This document shows, piece by piece, positions 1 to 8,878 of a stretch of 26,588 bases of DNA. Each line of letters begins with the position of its first letter. Within the stretch, counting starts at the first letter, position 1. The DNA comes from a virus. The stretch spans positions 1 through 26,588 of the IMG/VR virus record IMGVR_UViG_3300042989_000024. One strand, 5' to 3'. The notes beneath the pieces are model-generated. The model worked only from the letters and a program-made list of their open reading frames with translations, had not been told where the DNA came from and made no database searches. The position numbers were made by a program, and so were the translations under genes.

Positions 1-5
1 GCCAT
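1..5 (-). CDS. start of the next tail-module gene (partial)
   Basis: An ATG on the minus strand is preceded by AAAGGGGCAGC, a good ribosome binding site, just after the stop of the 194-aa protein. Only the start codon and two further bases lie in the window, so the product is unknown. It shows that the minus-strand tail operon continues beyond the left edge. Confidence 0.5.
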
Positions 6-14
6 GCTGCCCCT

Positions 15-599
15 TTAGTTCATTGATTGCATCGAAGTCCATTCCGTTATGATCGTGGCGCCAGTAACGGAGAACGTGACGTAGAAATTCAATGCGCCCC
101 AAGTTCCAGCGGTACCTGTTCCAGTGGTATCAACCGAAACTGCAGCGGTGCTTCCAAACAAAATGCCCCAGCCCCCTCCCGCAGTTGCCAGAGTGCCCTG
201 AGATTCAAAAGAACCCGTGAGCCACGCAGTTGATGCGGTCGCAGCACCCGAAATGGATCTGTAGATGATCTCGCCTTCCATGCGCCACGGAGCGTTTGAA
301 AGGCTCGCGGTAACGGTTTGCGCAGCAGATGCACCCATGTCCGTTCCGCCTGTGGTAGCCGAGGCCCCGTTCCCGTGAACAGGATCGATAATCAGCGTTC
401 CAGTGGCTGGCGTAGTGATAAGCCCACCTAGCGTAAAGCGGAAAATCTGGCCGGCGAATGGCGCGGCCTGTCCGAAAGGAAGCGGGAAGCATTGATTCGC
501 TTGTGCCTGCGTCAGAAGAAAAGTTTTTGTCGTTGTTGGCGTGATGGATGCAGGAACGATGATGGAATCCGCGAGCGATCCGTTGAAGTATTGACGCAT
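15..599 (-). CDS. putative virion/tail structural protein, 194 aa
   Basis: The ATG start follows a clear site, AAGGAGAAATC. The protein is rich in Thr, Ser, Ala and Gly with alternating hydrophobic residues, as expected of a beta-rich virion component. It has no signal peptide, Cys cluster or catalytic motif. It is the last complete gene of the tail block, ten bases after the 143-aa structural gene, and shares that gene's composition. I do not recognise a named family. A tail-tip, fibre-associated or decoration role is inferred from position and composition only. Confidence 0.75.
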   Translation of the reverse strand: MRQYFNGSLADSIIVPASITPTTTKTFLLTQAQANQCFPLPFGQAAPFAGQIFRFTLGGLITTPATGTLIIDPVHGNGASATTGGTDMGASAAQTVTASLSNAPWRMEGEIIYRSISGAATASTAWLTGSFESQGTLATAGGGWGILFGSTAAVSVDTTGTGTAGTWGALNFYVTFSVTGATIITEWTSMQSMN

Positions 600-608
600 G
601 ATTTCTCC

Positions 609-1040
609 TTATGCCAATCCAAGAATCGCTGTGCCAGCGACGGCGGCGGGGAAAACGATAGTGAAGGTGCCGGCCGTGGAAGTCTGGTCAGAGCCGAAAT
701 TCAAGACCAAGACCGCTCTGTTGGCATTGGTGCTGTTATAGATGAGAGCGCCACGCGCTGTGATTGTCGCGGAAGTAAACGAGAGGTCGTTGAAATCACA
801 GATAGCGGTATCAGTCGAGAGGACGGGGGTGATGTTCGTAAGCGTCCCGCCACCTGCTGTGTAAGTTCCAGAATTCCCCACTTCATTTGTGGCTGAATAG
901 ACAGTGGTGGTCTTGTCCATCGTGGCAGAGGAAGTGTAGAGGGCGAGTTTGAATATGTTGCCCGTAGAAGCCGTGAAGTTATGGAGGGCTGTGAGGACCT
1001 CTGTCTTGAAGCTATTCGCTACCGCCTGTGTGATGGCCAT
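609..1040 (-). CDS. putative phage tail/virion protein, 143 aa
   Basis: The start is an ATG in TAAATG directly after the stop of the 64-aa gene, with GGAGAGAAATAA as ribosome binding site inside the upstream gene's end. The N-terminus (MAITQAVANSFKTEVL) followed by a segment reading FKLALYTSSA resembles a small protein found in tail modules of many phages; I know of no assigned function. The rest is Thr/Ala/Gly-rich with likely beta strands. Neighbours on both sides are structural, so a virion role is likely. Confidence 0.8.
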   Translation of the reverse strand: MAITQAVANSFKTEVLTALHNFTASTGNIFKLALYTSSATMDKTTTVYSATNEVGNSGTYTAGGGTLTNITPVLSTDTAICDFNDLSFTSATITARGALIYNSTNANRAVLVLNFGSDQTSTAGTFTIVFPAAVAGTAILGLA

Positions 1041-1235
1041 TTATTTCTCTCCAGTCTGTGCGCCGAGACTGAGAGAATCGACCTGAATCTCGATGTCCCG
1101 GCGTAAAAGTTCCCCTGACTCGGGTTCGTAGTAAGAAGTTGTCACGCACTCACCGCAGGGGACACTGCGTCGCGTGACTTCTTTCCGTTCCGTGCCTTTT
1201 ACTTCATATACCGCGTCGTTCCTTACTTGATTCAC
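1041..1235 (-). CDS. small hypothetical protein, 64 aa
   Basis: The GTG start overlaps the stop of the 193-aa gene as GTGA, with AGCAGGAAC just upstream, so translation is probably coupled. The protein is polar and charged and carries a close Cys pair (PCGEC) near residues 27-30. It is too short for a confident fold. Position between two tail genes suggests a minor virion protein or assembly factor. No family recognised. Confidence 0.7.
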   Translation of the reverse strand: MNQVRNDAVYEVKGTERKEVTRRSVPCGECVTTSYYEPESGELLRRDIEIQVDSLSLGAQTGEK

Positions 1236-1813
1236 GTTCCTGCTTTCTTTTTGGCCGTTGCTGGACGCAACAAAACTTTTCCGAATCCCGAGCCGCCTTC
1301 TTGGCCGTTTGCAGCCGCTGTACCGCTACCCGTGCTGGGCAAGAGTGTGAGCATGTGCGTTCCACCTGGGTCCACTGCCACGCCTGAGTGTACCTTAGGT
1401 CCCGGGTGGCTGCCATGATATTGCGAGTAGGCGCGGAAAAAGAATTTCTGCGGATTCCCATTATCATCCATGGCGGGAAGAGTCATTGGAGCCATGGAAC
1501 GCGATGCGCCGAGATGCACGACATGCGGTTGCGGAAAACTGGCATCTGTATCGTACTCCACGAAATAGTTCAGATGCTTCTGGATCGCATTGTTATCCGT
1601 GATGACTGCGTGGACCAGCCCCTGTCCATTCGTTTTCACTGTGAGTTGCTGAATCGCAGGCGGTGGAGGAAGCGTGCCTACTGGATCGACAGCCACGTTC
1701 TTTCCGAGATTGTTCACGCTTTCTTGTAAGAGTTGCAATGCGTTGCCTAAGTAGGCACCCATGCCGGGAAGCTGTCTTAGATAGGTGATTTCTTTATCGA
1801 GTGAGAGAGCCAT
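1232..1813 (-). CDS. conserved phage tail-module protein, 193 aa
   Basis: An ATG start precedes a helical N-terminus (residues 1-40, including LLQESVNNLGKNV), then a Pro-rich linker (LPPPP near 48-52), then a beta-rich region ending in FFFRAYSQYHGSHPGP. This layout (helix, PPPP linker, fibronectin-like strand pattern with a YRAYSSY-type motif) is one I associate with proteins widespread in phage tail modules, with no function assigned as far as I know. The C-terminus is Lys/Ala-rich. The gene is 17 bases after the large tail gene and overlaps the next gene by four bases. The ribosome binding site is weak (GGTGCTAT). Confidence 0.8.
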   Translation of the reverse strand: MALSLDKEITYLRQLPGMGAYLGNALQLLQESVNNLGKNVAVDPVGTLPPPPAIQQLTVKTNGQGLVHAVITDNNAIQKHLNYFVEYDTDASFPQPHVVHLGASRSMAPMTLPAMDDNGNPQKFFFRAYSQYHGSHPGPKVHSGVAVDPGGTHMLTLLPSTGSGTAAANGQEGGSGFGKVLLRPATAKKKAGT

Positions 1814-1829
1814 ATAGCACCATGTACCA

Positions 1830-4800
1830 CTAAGTATTCACTCCACGCACTGGACTCCAAGGGTCCTGACTCATCACCATAATTGCGCGCGAAAGCGTAA
1901 AGCCTGCACCCACAGCATTCGATTTGAATTGCACAAAGAGACGGTTTCCAACTTCGTTCACGGGCACCTCGACATCGCCATTCGTGGAAGCGGGAAGCGT
2001 AAGGTCGGGCAAGAGCGCGTGAGCATAGGACGTGTCAAGCGTATTCGGAAAAACGCTGATTGTGCAAGCGCCAGTGCCATCGAGCAATAGAGACATATAA
2101 TCGTAGGTGTAGCGCGTGATGCCCATCCCGCGGCCTTCGCCTTCTTCCGTGGGCACGAAGCCATAGGTATCGTACATCTGGAGGATCGCGTTGCCATCGT
2201 CTTCGCGTAGACCATCCACGAGCTGGTAGATTTTCCCCGTGTTGTCTGAATTGCCCAGAAACATGGGAGTCGTGGTATCCGCGCGCTTGATCAGGCCCGC
2301 GCAAGGAGACTTGATAATCCAGATGGCCCATTTCCGCGTCATTTCCGAATCCAGAAGTTTGCCCGAATAAGAACGATGGACTTCGGGGCTGTCTGCGAGT
2401 GCATTTGCCGTGTTCAGTTGTTTGTAATTCACCACCAGCACAGCATTCGGCGTTGTGGGATTCGGGTCCGTGAGAATCCCAGTGGGCAAGAAGGACGGTA
2501 CTTTGCCCCGCGCGTCTGTCGGATTCAGCGGCACCCCCACGAGAATCCGGCGATTGGTGATGTCGTTCTTGATCCAGATGGTATAACCATACTTCCAGTT
2601 GATCATGTTCCAGAGCGATTGAATTTCTTCGCTGAGTTTTACGGGCTGGCTACCATAGAACATGAAGAGCCCGGGCTGATATGCAGTGAGCCACCACTCT
2701 TCTCCCGCATTTGGCTCATCGATTCCCGTGGTCATGGCATTCACGCCGGCAGTTCCCACGGAGTTTGAGATTGTCCGCGGCACTGCCCAGCCCGAAGGTT
2801 CGGTCGTATTGTTATCCGTCACGGAAATAGTTGAACCCGATTTCCCGAGATAGAGCGAATCGAAGAGTACGGAAGCACTCACAATGGGTTGTTGGTTCTG
2901 ATTGGTTCCGAGAATCACGCCGCTCAACTGATCAAAAGCCTCGAAGTTTCCCTTGTAGCTGAGAGTTACCTGCGTGTTCAAATTCGGCATCGCAGTGGGG
3001 AAAGGCTCGATGCGGTCAATGTTGACGGTCACGCCATTTGGGATGTTCGTGGCGTAGAGACGGATCACGATATCATTCGGCACAGGCGCAAGGATTGAAG
3101 TGAGCAGAGTGCCCGTGTCAATTTCCATTGTGGCACCGATGGCCGAGAGTGCCAGAGTGAAAGTCCCAAGGACTGTGCCGAGATTGTTGCTGTAGAGATC
3201 CACCACGAGATTGCCGCCAGAAGCAGCAACAGGAACAGCGCAAGTGATTCGCACGCTGTAGGCGGTCGAAGCGTCAATGATGGGAACCTGGAATTCATCT
3301 TGATAGGCGTTCTGCGTGATCATCCCATAAGTTGTTTGTGTGGTCCCCGTGGCATTGGAGATTTGATACGCGAAGCCGAAGATCGGAGACGCGATGACAT
3401 TCCCGCCAGCGCCATTCGTTGGATCAGATATCCAGCCGGCTGGAGTGAAGGCGCCCGCACTTCCCGTATAGCCACCATCGAAAGAATAGTTGAGGAAGTT
3501 CGAAACTTTGTTTTGTTCCCCGATAGCTACCAGACGTTGGGCGAAGGGCACCAGTGCAACACAACTTCCTAGTTCGGCGCACTCGAAAAGATTGTTGCCT
3601 TGGATATCCACTTGATCGGCTGCGAGCAGTACGCCATCGGAGAAACTCAGCGTGATGCTAGTGGAAGTGTTGTCAAGCAACCAGGTGGAGGAATTGATTA
3701 CGGTCACGCCATTGTCAATGACGGAGACCGGTGCAGGAATGTTGTAAAAGTTCCCGCCATCTGCAGCGGTCAGATGCACGATGCGCGCGATCACGTTCGA
3801 TGGACCAGGCAGAAGATCAGACACCACCAATGAAGATGCTCCTGCGATGATATCCAACGTCAGGATCGGCGAAGGCTGCGAGATGAACCCATTACGTGTC
3901 AAGTAGGAGTAACAGATTTTTCGCACGCCCAGCGCGATGGTTCCTTGAGTGACGATGCTGCCACCGCTCTTGTTTCCCACGATGATGAGTGGATCAAAAG
4001 TGAATTTCGTTCCGAAGACGATGCCAGAGCCGGTCTCTGCGGCAGTGGGGATGTTCGTTGCAGAAACGATGTTGAGCGAGAAATTCCCCGGGCTGGCTGC
4101 GATGATGGTTGCCTGAGCGACGTTGAAAATCCCATTCCCGTTCAGCGTTTGCGTGATAGTAATCGCTTGGCCAAGCACGGGATTCGTGCCTGTGATCAGG
4201 TTGTAGCCATAGGTAGCCACATTCCCAGTGAGTTGCGTGGAGGTAATCTGAAGCTGCGAAGCGTTCGGCGTAGTGAGAACAGTCCAAGTACCGTCATACC
4301 CCGCGGTGGGCGAGCCTCCCGTGCCGGTGATGGCGAATTGCATGTTGACTTCAAGGTTCGGCACTTGGCTCGCTGTAGTCATCGTCGCTGTCGTGACCTG
4401 ATAAGTGCCCGTTTGAGGAGAAGGTTCACCACCGCCAAGATTCACAAAGAGCGATGTGGGCATTTGAACGGTGAAGTACCAGCGGCCGTATTGCCCGCCT
4501 GGAGGAATACCCAAGCCCACGCTGGTGACGATGTAATCCCCGTTGACGGTATTCCCTTGAATCGACGCGATGTTGGCGAGTTGCACGCCAACTCCAGGCT
4601 GAAGATCCGCATCAGGTGAAGGGAGTTGGGGATTGCGCGAATAGTAGATCGTCAGCGTATTCCCTGGAGAACTGTTCCCCGGTCCAGCGGACCACAGGAT
4701 ATCTGATAGATGCCCAGGGGATTCCACGTCACTTTTCACTGTGGGTTGCGTGATTGTGAGAATGGTGTTTCCCGAAGCGGATGTGGAAGCCGAGGGCGGG

Positions 4801-6410
4801 GCTCCTGGACCTACTTGTGAAAGACGGTCAAAGTTCGTGCCATCGTAGCCGTAAGGAATATCCGTGCCGTTTTGGAGATTCGAGATGGCGATGAACTCGC
4901 GATCATCCACCGTCGCGGATTGCGCGAAGCTATCAGGTTCCACAGCGGTATATACCGCGTTCAAAACCCCTGGAGTGTTGAGCACATCCTCCTGATAGAA
5001 CACTCCGTCATCGCCCAGCGCCATCGTAAGGACTTCGCCATTGGTCTGCGCGAAAGTCTTGATGTAATTGAAACTTGGTGGAGGATCGGGCGTCGTCCAC
5101 ACTTTGAGTTTTGAGGCATAAAGGCTAAATGTCGCCGGCCCGCTTCGAGCGGTTTGCGCCACGATGTTCACGGTGAGATTCGGATCGTTGAACAAGGCGG
5201 GAGTGAGCACGAATCCCCAATCGGATGTGGGATCTCCCAGAGTGAGTGTTCCATTACTCGTACTGAGTTGTCCCGTCACTGCGGTAGAAGTCCTGGTGCC
5301 GTTGCTCACCGTGGCAGACACATAGGTGGTCACGTCAATCGCCGATTGCTTGCCGGAAATCTCCACTTGAAATCCAAGAGGAACAGTCGTGGAAGCAATC
5401 GAAAACGGGAAATTTAGCGTCTTGAGAACCTGGCTTACTGCGGCACTGGAAACGAGGATGCCACTCATTTCCGCGATGTGCAATTTCAAATTGGATACGG
5501 CGCCAGTGGCAGCGGACACGGTAACTGCAAATCCGCTTCTTCCTGTTGCATTGAGGCAGCACCACAGAGCCGTATAGGAACGTCCTGTGCCGTTCACATC
5601 ATAGGTGCCGAGATTCGCATAGATGTTTCCCGCATTATCACTCACAGTCAATGCGCCGAGCGGATACCCGCTGGAACCATTGCCCTGGATATGCACGAAG
5701 ATGGCGTGGCCTGTCGTAACGTCGGAAAGAAACGTCATCACGTTCGTTCCCGCTAGTGATCCAAGAGAATCATCAACAACCTGAATGAGCGCTGGAGTAC
5801 CGCTCACGTAGAACAGCGGCATGATGACTGACGTGGATTGCGTGAACGCCCCAATGTTGAGAGTGATGGAAGCATTGCCAGAATTAATTTGCTTGAATCC
5901 GAAGAAACTGCTTCCGCCTTGTCCACCGATATCCGTCCAGCCCGAGATAGGATGCGAAATACCCACGAGACTGCTGCCAGCGCTCACAATCGCAAGTTCT
6001 GGATAGACGCTAGGTGTGCCTATCACAGTGGGATCATTCAACTGCCCTGAATCAACAACCGTGTGGTCCAAGCCGGAAACTCCACCACCACCACCTAGAT
6101 TCAGGACCGCAGTGGTATAAGTTCCTGCGATATTCCCCGTCACGTTGGAAGGATTGGTCCACGCGGTTTCGTTTGGCGCGTGCGATCCAGCGATAGAAGC
6201 GGCAAAAGCAGCGAGTTTCTCAATGAAAGAATTCGCGAAGGTATAGACGCTTTCTTTCCCAGGCCGCTGCAATGTCTGTCCAACGATGAAATCCGTGTTG
6301 ATGCACAACGGGCTCGCGCCATTGGGAAGCGTCTCGGGAGACGCCTCTGTGTAGAGACCTCCCATGGTCTCAACAGCAACGGGAGTCAGCGGTTTTGCGG
6401 CATTGTTCAA
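1830..6410 (-). CDS. very large tail protein (nozzle/hub-like), 1526 aa
   Basis: The start is a TTG with GAGGAATCCC upstream; the next in-frame ATG is 15 codons in. Residues 17-57 (GGLYTEASPETLPNGASPL then a run ending QRPGKESVY) resemble the N-terminal pattern of podovirus tail nozzle or stabilisation proteins: LP-G-P, then Asn, then R-G. Residues about 200-320 contain a phrase typical of inserted beta-sandwich domains in environmental phage proteins (LTVSDNAGNIYANLGTY, later LKLHIAEMSG). The middle is Thr/Gly-rich repetitive beta. The last 500 residues look like a propeller or hub (EEWWLTAYQPGLFMFYG, IRRILVGVPL-like strands). It is much longer than typical nozzle proteins, probably because of inserted domains. 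The tail role is firm from context; the nozzle assignment is an inference. Confidence 0.8.
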   Translation of the reverse strand: MNNAAKPLTPVAVETMGGLYTEASPETLPNGASPLCINTDFIVGQTLQRPGKESVYTFANSFIEKLAAFAASIAGSHAPNETAWTNPSNVTGNIAGTYTTAVLNLGGGGGVSGLDHTVVDSGQLNDPTVIGTPSVYPELAIVSAGSSLVGISHPISGWTDIGGQGGSSFFGFKQINSGNASITLNIGAFTQSTSVIMPLFYVSGTPALIQVVDDSLGSLAGTNVMTFLSDVTTGHAIFVHIQGNGSSGYPLGALTVSDNAGNIYANLGTYDVNGTGRSYTALWCCLNATGRSGFAVTVSAATGAVSNLKLHIAEMSGILVSSAAVSQVLKTLNFPFSIASTTVPLGFQVEISGKQSAIDVTTYVSATVSNGTRTSTAVTGQLSTSNGTLTLGDPTSDWGFVLTPALFNDPNLTVNIVAQTARSGPATFSLYASKLKVWTTPDPPPSFNYIKTFAQTNGEVLTMALGDDGVFYQEDVLNTPGVLNAVYTAVEPDSFAQSATVDDREFIAISNLQNGTDIPYGYDGTNFDRLSQVGPGAPPSASTSASGNTILTITQPTVKSDVESPGHLSDILWSAGPGNSSPGNTLTIYYSRNPQLPSPDADLQPGVGVQLANIASIQGNTVNGDYIVTSVGLGIPPGGQYGRWYFTVQMPTSLFVNLGGGEPSPQTGTYQVTTATMTTASQVPNLEVNMQFAITGTGGSPTAGYDGTWTVLTTPNASQLQITSTQLTGNVATYGYNLITGTNPVLGQAITITQTLNGNGIFNVAQATIIAASPGNFSLNIVSATNIPTAAETGSGIVFGTKFTFDPLIIVGNKSGGSIVTQGTIALGVRKICYSYLTRNGFISQPSPILTLDIIAGASSLVVSDLLPGPSNVIARIVHLTAADGGNFYNIPAPVSVIDNGVTVINSSTWLLDNTSTSITLSFSDGVLLAADQVDIQGNNLFECAELGSCVALVPFAQRLVAIGEQNKVSNFLNYSFDGGYTGSAGAFTPAGWISDPTNGAGGNVIASPIFGFAYQISNATGTTQTTYGMITQNAYQDEFQVPIIDASTAYSVRITCAVPVAASGGNLVVDLYSNNLGTVLGTFTLALSAIGATMEIDTGTLLTSILAPVPNDIVIRLYATNIPNGVTVNIDRIEPFPTAMPNLNTQVTLSYKGNFEAFDQLSGVILGTNQNQQPIVSASVLFDSLYLGKSGSTISVTDNNTTEPSGWAVPRTISNSVGTAGVNAMTTGIDEPNAGEEWWLTAYQPGLFMFYGSQPVKLSEEIQSLWNMINWKYGYTIWIKNDITNRRILVGVPLNPTDARGKVPSFLPTGILTDPNPTTPNAVLVVNYKQLNTANALADSPEVHRSYSGKLLDSEMTRKWAIWIIKSPCAGLIKRADTTTPMFLGNSDNTGKIYQLVDGLREDDGNAILQMYDTYGFVPTEEGEGRGMGITRYTYDYMSLLLDGTGACTISVFPNTLDTSYAHALLPDLTLPASTNGDVEVPVNEVGNRLFVQFKSNAVGAGFTLSRAIMVMSQDPWSPVRGVNT

Positions 6411-6428
6411 GGGATTCCTCGCGTGAAG

Positions 6429-6485
6429 CTAGAGCCACTCCCAACTATGCCCAAGCACGTCAGGAGTGGCCCCCAGTATCCCCAC
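6429..6485 (-). CDS. possible 18-residue peptide
   Basis: In the 113-base gap before the giant tail gene there is a GTG preceded by AAGGAGGACGTA, a perfect Shine-Dalgarno sequence at five bases. It opens an 18-codon frame (MGILGATPDVLGHSWEWL) closed by TAG. The peptide may be real, may be a leader coupling translation to the tail gene, or the site may be chance. Nothing further can be inferred. Confidence 0.3.
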   Translation of the reverse strand: MGILGATPDVLGHSWEWL

Positions 6486-6523
6486 TACGTCCTCCTTCTC
6501 AGAGACGTTGCGGAGAATCCGTT

Positions 6524-6904
6524 TTAGACGTTCCGCTTGAATTCCGCCGAGAAATCGACGGTATCATTCACGATACCCTGCAGATTCAAATTGCTCGGGA
6601 TTTCCTGCAGTGGAGCGGCAGTCGTGAGCGAACCGTTCGGAGGCACCTGAAGGATCATCATCTTACCAGTGCTCGGGATGCGCTGATAGATATATCCCGT
6701 TCCTGTGTGTGAAATCAGGACGCAGCGATGCACGGCGGATGCCGTTGCTTCGGGCAATGCCAGAAGCACGGAATCGAGTGTGATGCCACCGACCGGATAA
6801 CTGGAACTCGCGGTCGCAACCGTGAGTGTTCCAGTAATGATGATTTTCTTCTGCGTGTTGTCAGCCAAGTATCCAGCGTTTACGGAAAGAGTTGCCAGAG
6901 CCAT
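6524..6904 (-). CDS. putative virion structural protein, 126 aa
   Basis: The ATG start has the site GAGGAGAAAGCAAC. The protein is small, beta-rich and Ala/Thr/Ser-rich, with GYIYQRIPSTGKMMILQVPP in its middle and no Cys cluster or membrane segment. It sits between the tail-fibre-like gene and the giant tail gene, which suggests a tail or decoration protein. Family not recognised. Confidence 0.75.
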   Translation of the reverse strand: MALATLSVNAGYLADNTQKKIIITGTLTVATASSSYPVGGITLDSVLLALPEATASAVHRCVLISHTGTGYIYQRIPSTGKMMILQVPPNGSLTTAAPLQEIPSNLNLQGIVNDTVDFSAEFKRNV

Positions 6905-6916
6905 GTTGCTTTCTCC

Positions 6917-7036
6917 TCAGTATGCCAGCGCATTCGTAAACGCTGCCTCGGCTTTGTTGATGGAATCAGGTGCCGAGTCCCGCCGCGTACCTTCATCTAC
7001 GAGCCGTTGACAGAGCCAGGTCCTACAGCGCGCCAC
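6917..7036 (-). CDS. possible small protein, 39 aa, overlapping the fibre-like gene
   Basis: A frame starting at GTG inside the end of the fibre-like gene reads MARCRTWLCQRLVDEGTRR, then DSAPDSINKAEAAFTNALAY and TGA. The C-terminal half looks like an amphipathic helix rather than noise, and its stop lies within the TGAGGAG site of the next gene, as in tight operons. No ribosome binding site is visible at the GTG. The start could be wrong, or the segment could be a relic. Confidence 0.35.
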   Translation of the reverse strand: MARCRTWLCQRLVDEGTRRDSAPDSINKAEAAFTNALAY

Positions 7037-7998
7037 ATGCTGCCCGTATAGATGAACTCTTGGACGCTCACGCTGCTTGCATCGGAACCGATATTCGATG
7101 CTCCCCTAAAGTTGGACGGCCATGCGAAGCTCCATCCGCCCGTGCCATCCTGCGTGAGAATAAAAGCAATGCGTTGTCCCGCAATCGGATTCGTGACGCT
7201 ACTTGATGTGACGCTCGCGCTGAGTGTCATCGTAAAAGCGGGAAGCGCATAAAGACTTGCGTCAAACACGGGCGTGACGCTGAACGTGACCGCATGGATT
7301 CCCGAGACATCGGCCGCAACCGCTTGGCGCGCCAAGACAGGTCCTGTACTGCCACTCGCTGGCCCTGCGAGAATCGTATTCGCGGCTTGATTCGCAAAAG
7401 TGATGTTGATTGTCGCCGTGCCGCTTGTGGTGATCGGATTTGTTCCCGAAATACTTGCGGTGAAAAGGGCGCCCGCACTGACAGCGAGTGTTACGCTGCC
7501 AACCGTGCCCACGCCACTCGGGAGATCCGCAGTGACCATTGGGCGGAAAGTGGGCACTGCAGTGCCGCCACTCACTGGGCCTGCATATAGGGCATTCGCG
7601 TTTTGAACAGTCTTGGTAACGGTGATGATGCCCGAACTGGTGATCGTCGGATTCGTGACAGTGAATTCGGCGGGCATCACGAAAGTTATGCTCGTGACCG
7701 TACCGCCCCCAGGCGATGTGACATTCTGATCGGGGAAGACCGTCACGGGAATGCGATTGTTCGGGTCCACGAGGACCACGGTATATGTTCCCGTCGCGAG
7801 ATACGCGAACCAATTCCCCAGCCCATCCGTTTGCACGGGATTCGCAAGAAGTGTGCCTCCCGTGGAATCGGTGTAGAGAGTCGCGAGAGGCGTGGGAGGA
7901 ACCGTCGTGGTGACTGCGGGCTGCGTGCAAATGTAGACATCCACGCCGTTCAGCGCGGGACCATAGGCAGCATTCACGGAACCTTGGAGTCTAAACAT
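6997..7998 (-). CDS. tail-fibre-like protein, 333 aa
   Basis: The ATG follows the upstream stop as TAAATG, with AGGAG eight bases upstream. Residues 1-90 look like an N-terminal virion-attachment or carbohydrate-binding-like domain (NPVQTDGLGNWFAYLATG at 53-70). Two imperfect repeats follow: NALYAGPVSGGTAVPTFRP at 135-153 and NTILAGPASGSTGPVLARQ at 207-225, each leading into an A-x-A-D-L/V segment. Repeats of the type LAGPxSGxxxxPxFRxLxxADLP are familiar from phage fibre shafts. The C-terminus (GGWSFAWPSNF and IYTGSMWRAVG) resembles a small terminal beta domain. Role: fibre or tail spike base. The exact receptor function cannot be read. Confidence 0.8.
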   Translation of the reverse strand: MFRLQGSVNAAYGPALNGVDVYICTQPAVTTTVPPTPLATLYTDSTGGTLLANPVQTDGLGNWFAYLATGTYTVVLVDPNNRIPVTVFPDQNVTSPGGGTVTSITFVMPAEFTVTNPTITSSGIITVTKTVQNANALYAGPVSGGTAVPTFRPMVTADLPSGVGTVGSVTLAVSAGALFTASISGTNPITTSGTATINITFANQAANTILAGPASGSTGPVLARQAVAADVSGIHAVTFSVTPVFDASLYALPAFTMTLSASVTSSSVTNPIAGQRIAFILTQDGTGGWSFAWPSNFRGASNIGSDASSVSVQEFIYTGSMWRAVGPGSVNGS

Positions 7999-8817
7999 TT
8001 AGGGCACTCCTGCCGAGCCAACCATCGTATTCGTTCCATCGGTCGATCCGCCACCTTGATAGCTGAGGCGGTTATAATTCACTGTTTGCTGACGCCTCAC
8101 ATACTCAAGCGCCATGTTGTCCATCGCTTCTTGTGCTTCGCTTTTGCAATTTGTGATGCCTTCGGGATTCCCACCGCGGGCACTGCCGTACATCACGGCC
8201 ATGAGATTCGCGAGCGCATCCTGGCAGTCAAGAATGTTGATGTTGGTAGTATCGAAATCCGCTGCAGGCGCGGCGATTGGAGGCTGGCCTGTGAGATAGC
8301 GAATCATGATGTCCTGCGCTTGCAGCGAACCATTCATCCAGATCGCGTACTTGCGCCACTCCCACATCCCGAGCCATTGATTCTGATAGCCCGAAGGAAG
8401 CCCTTCTTGTGCTTGCATCATCGGCACGAATTGGAGATTCGAGCCAGTGACGCGCTGGCGCACAATCACGACTTGCATGCAGTTGCCTGGAAGCGCGGGC
8501 GAAGCAGATGTCGTGGTGCCGTTGTAAGTTCCGCTAAATCCGATATTGATGAACACGGAAGGATCGGCGGTCACAACGGGAGGGATATTCCCGAGCACTA
8601 CGCCATCCTCAATCGGAAATGTGACGCCTTCGGCACGGAGATAGCGCTGCACTTTGCGAAGTGCGGAATTCAGAAAGGGAAGTGTGAAGGGAGCGTCATT
8701 GGTAAAGATGCGCCCTTGTGTGTTGGCAATTCCAGGGAATGTATCGTTGACAAGGGAGCGTGTCAGCTCCATCACTTCGCTGACAGTCGGGAAATTAGTG
8801 GCCAGTACATTCGTCAC
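7999..8817 (-). CDS. putative head-tail connector/adaptor protein, 272 aa
   Basis: The start is a GTG with CGAGGGACCCC upstream. The N-terminal 70 residues are helical: VMELTRSLVNDTFPGI, then ILTD-like TNDAPFTLPFLNSALRKVQR and YLRAEGVTFPIEDG. This layout (V-x-x-LVNDT, FLNSALRKLQRxLR-x-GV) is common in proteins encoded between capsid and tail genes of short-tailed phages. The middle is beta-rich, and a helical C-terminal part (DALANLMAVMYGSARGGNPE) ends in a Gly/Ser tail. Downstream is the fibre-like gene. The connector role is inferred from position and layout. Confidence 0.65.
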   Translation of the reverse strand: MTNVLATNFPTVSEVMELTRSLVNDTFPGIANTQGRIFTNDAPFTLPFLNSALRKVQRYLRAEGVTFPIEDGVVLGNIPPVVTADPSVFINIGFSGTYNGTTTSASPALPGNCMQVVIVRQRVTGSNLQFVPMMQAQEGLPSGYQNQWLGMWEWRKYAIWMNGSLQAQDIMIRYLTGQPPIAAPAADFDTTNINILDCQDALANLMAVMYGSARGGNPEGITNCKSEAQEAMDNMALEYVRRQQTVNYNRLSYQGGGSTDGTNTMVGSAGVP

Positions 8818-8878
8818 GGGGTCCCTCGTTTAATAGCGACTTGGTGGGGAACTGCGCCCAGATGAATCGGGTGTACAC
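8795..8878 (-). CDS. possible 27-residue protein in the gap before the connector gene
   Basis: A GTG opens a frame reading MYTRFIWAQFPTKSLLNEG and PRDECTGH, ending inside the start of the connector gene. The aromatic/basic pattern looks protein-like and the frame stays open further upstream, but there is only a distant GGGGAA as ribosome binding site. The same DNA forms the long hairpin listed separately, so the ORF may be incidental. Confidence 0.25.
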   Translation of the reverse strand: MYTRFIWAQFPTKSLLNEGPRDECTGH

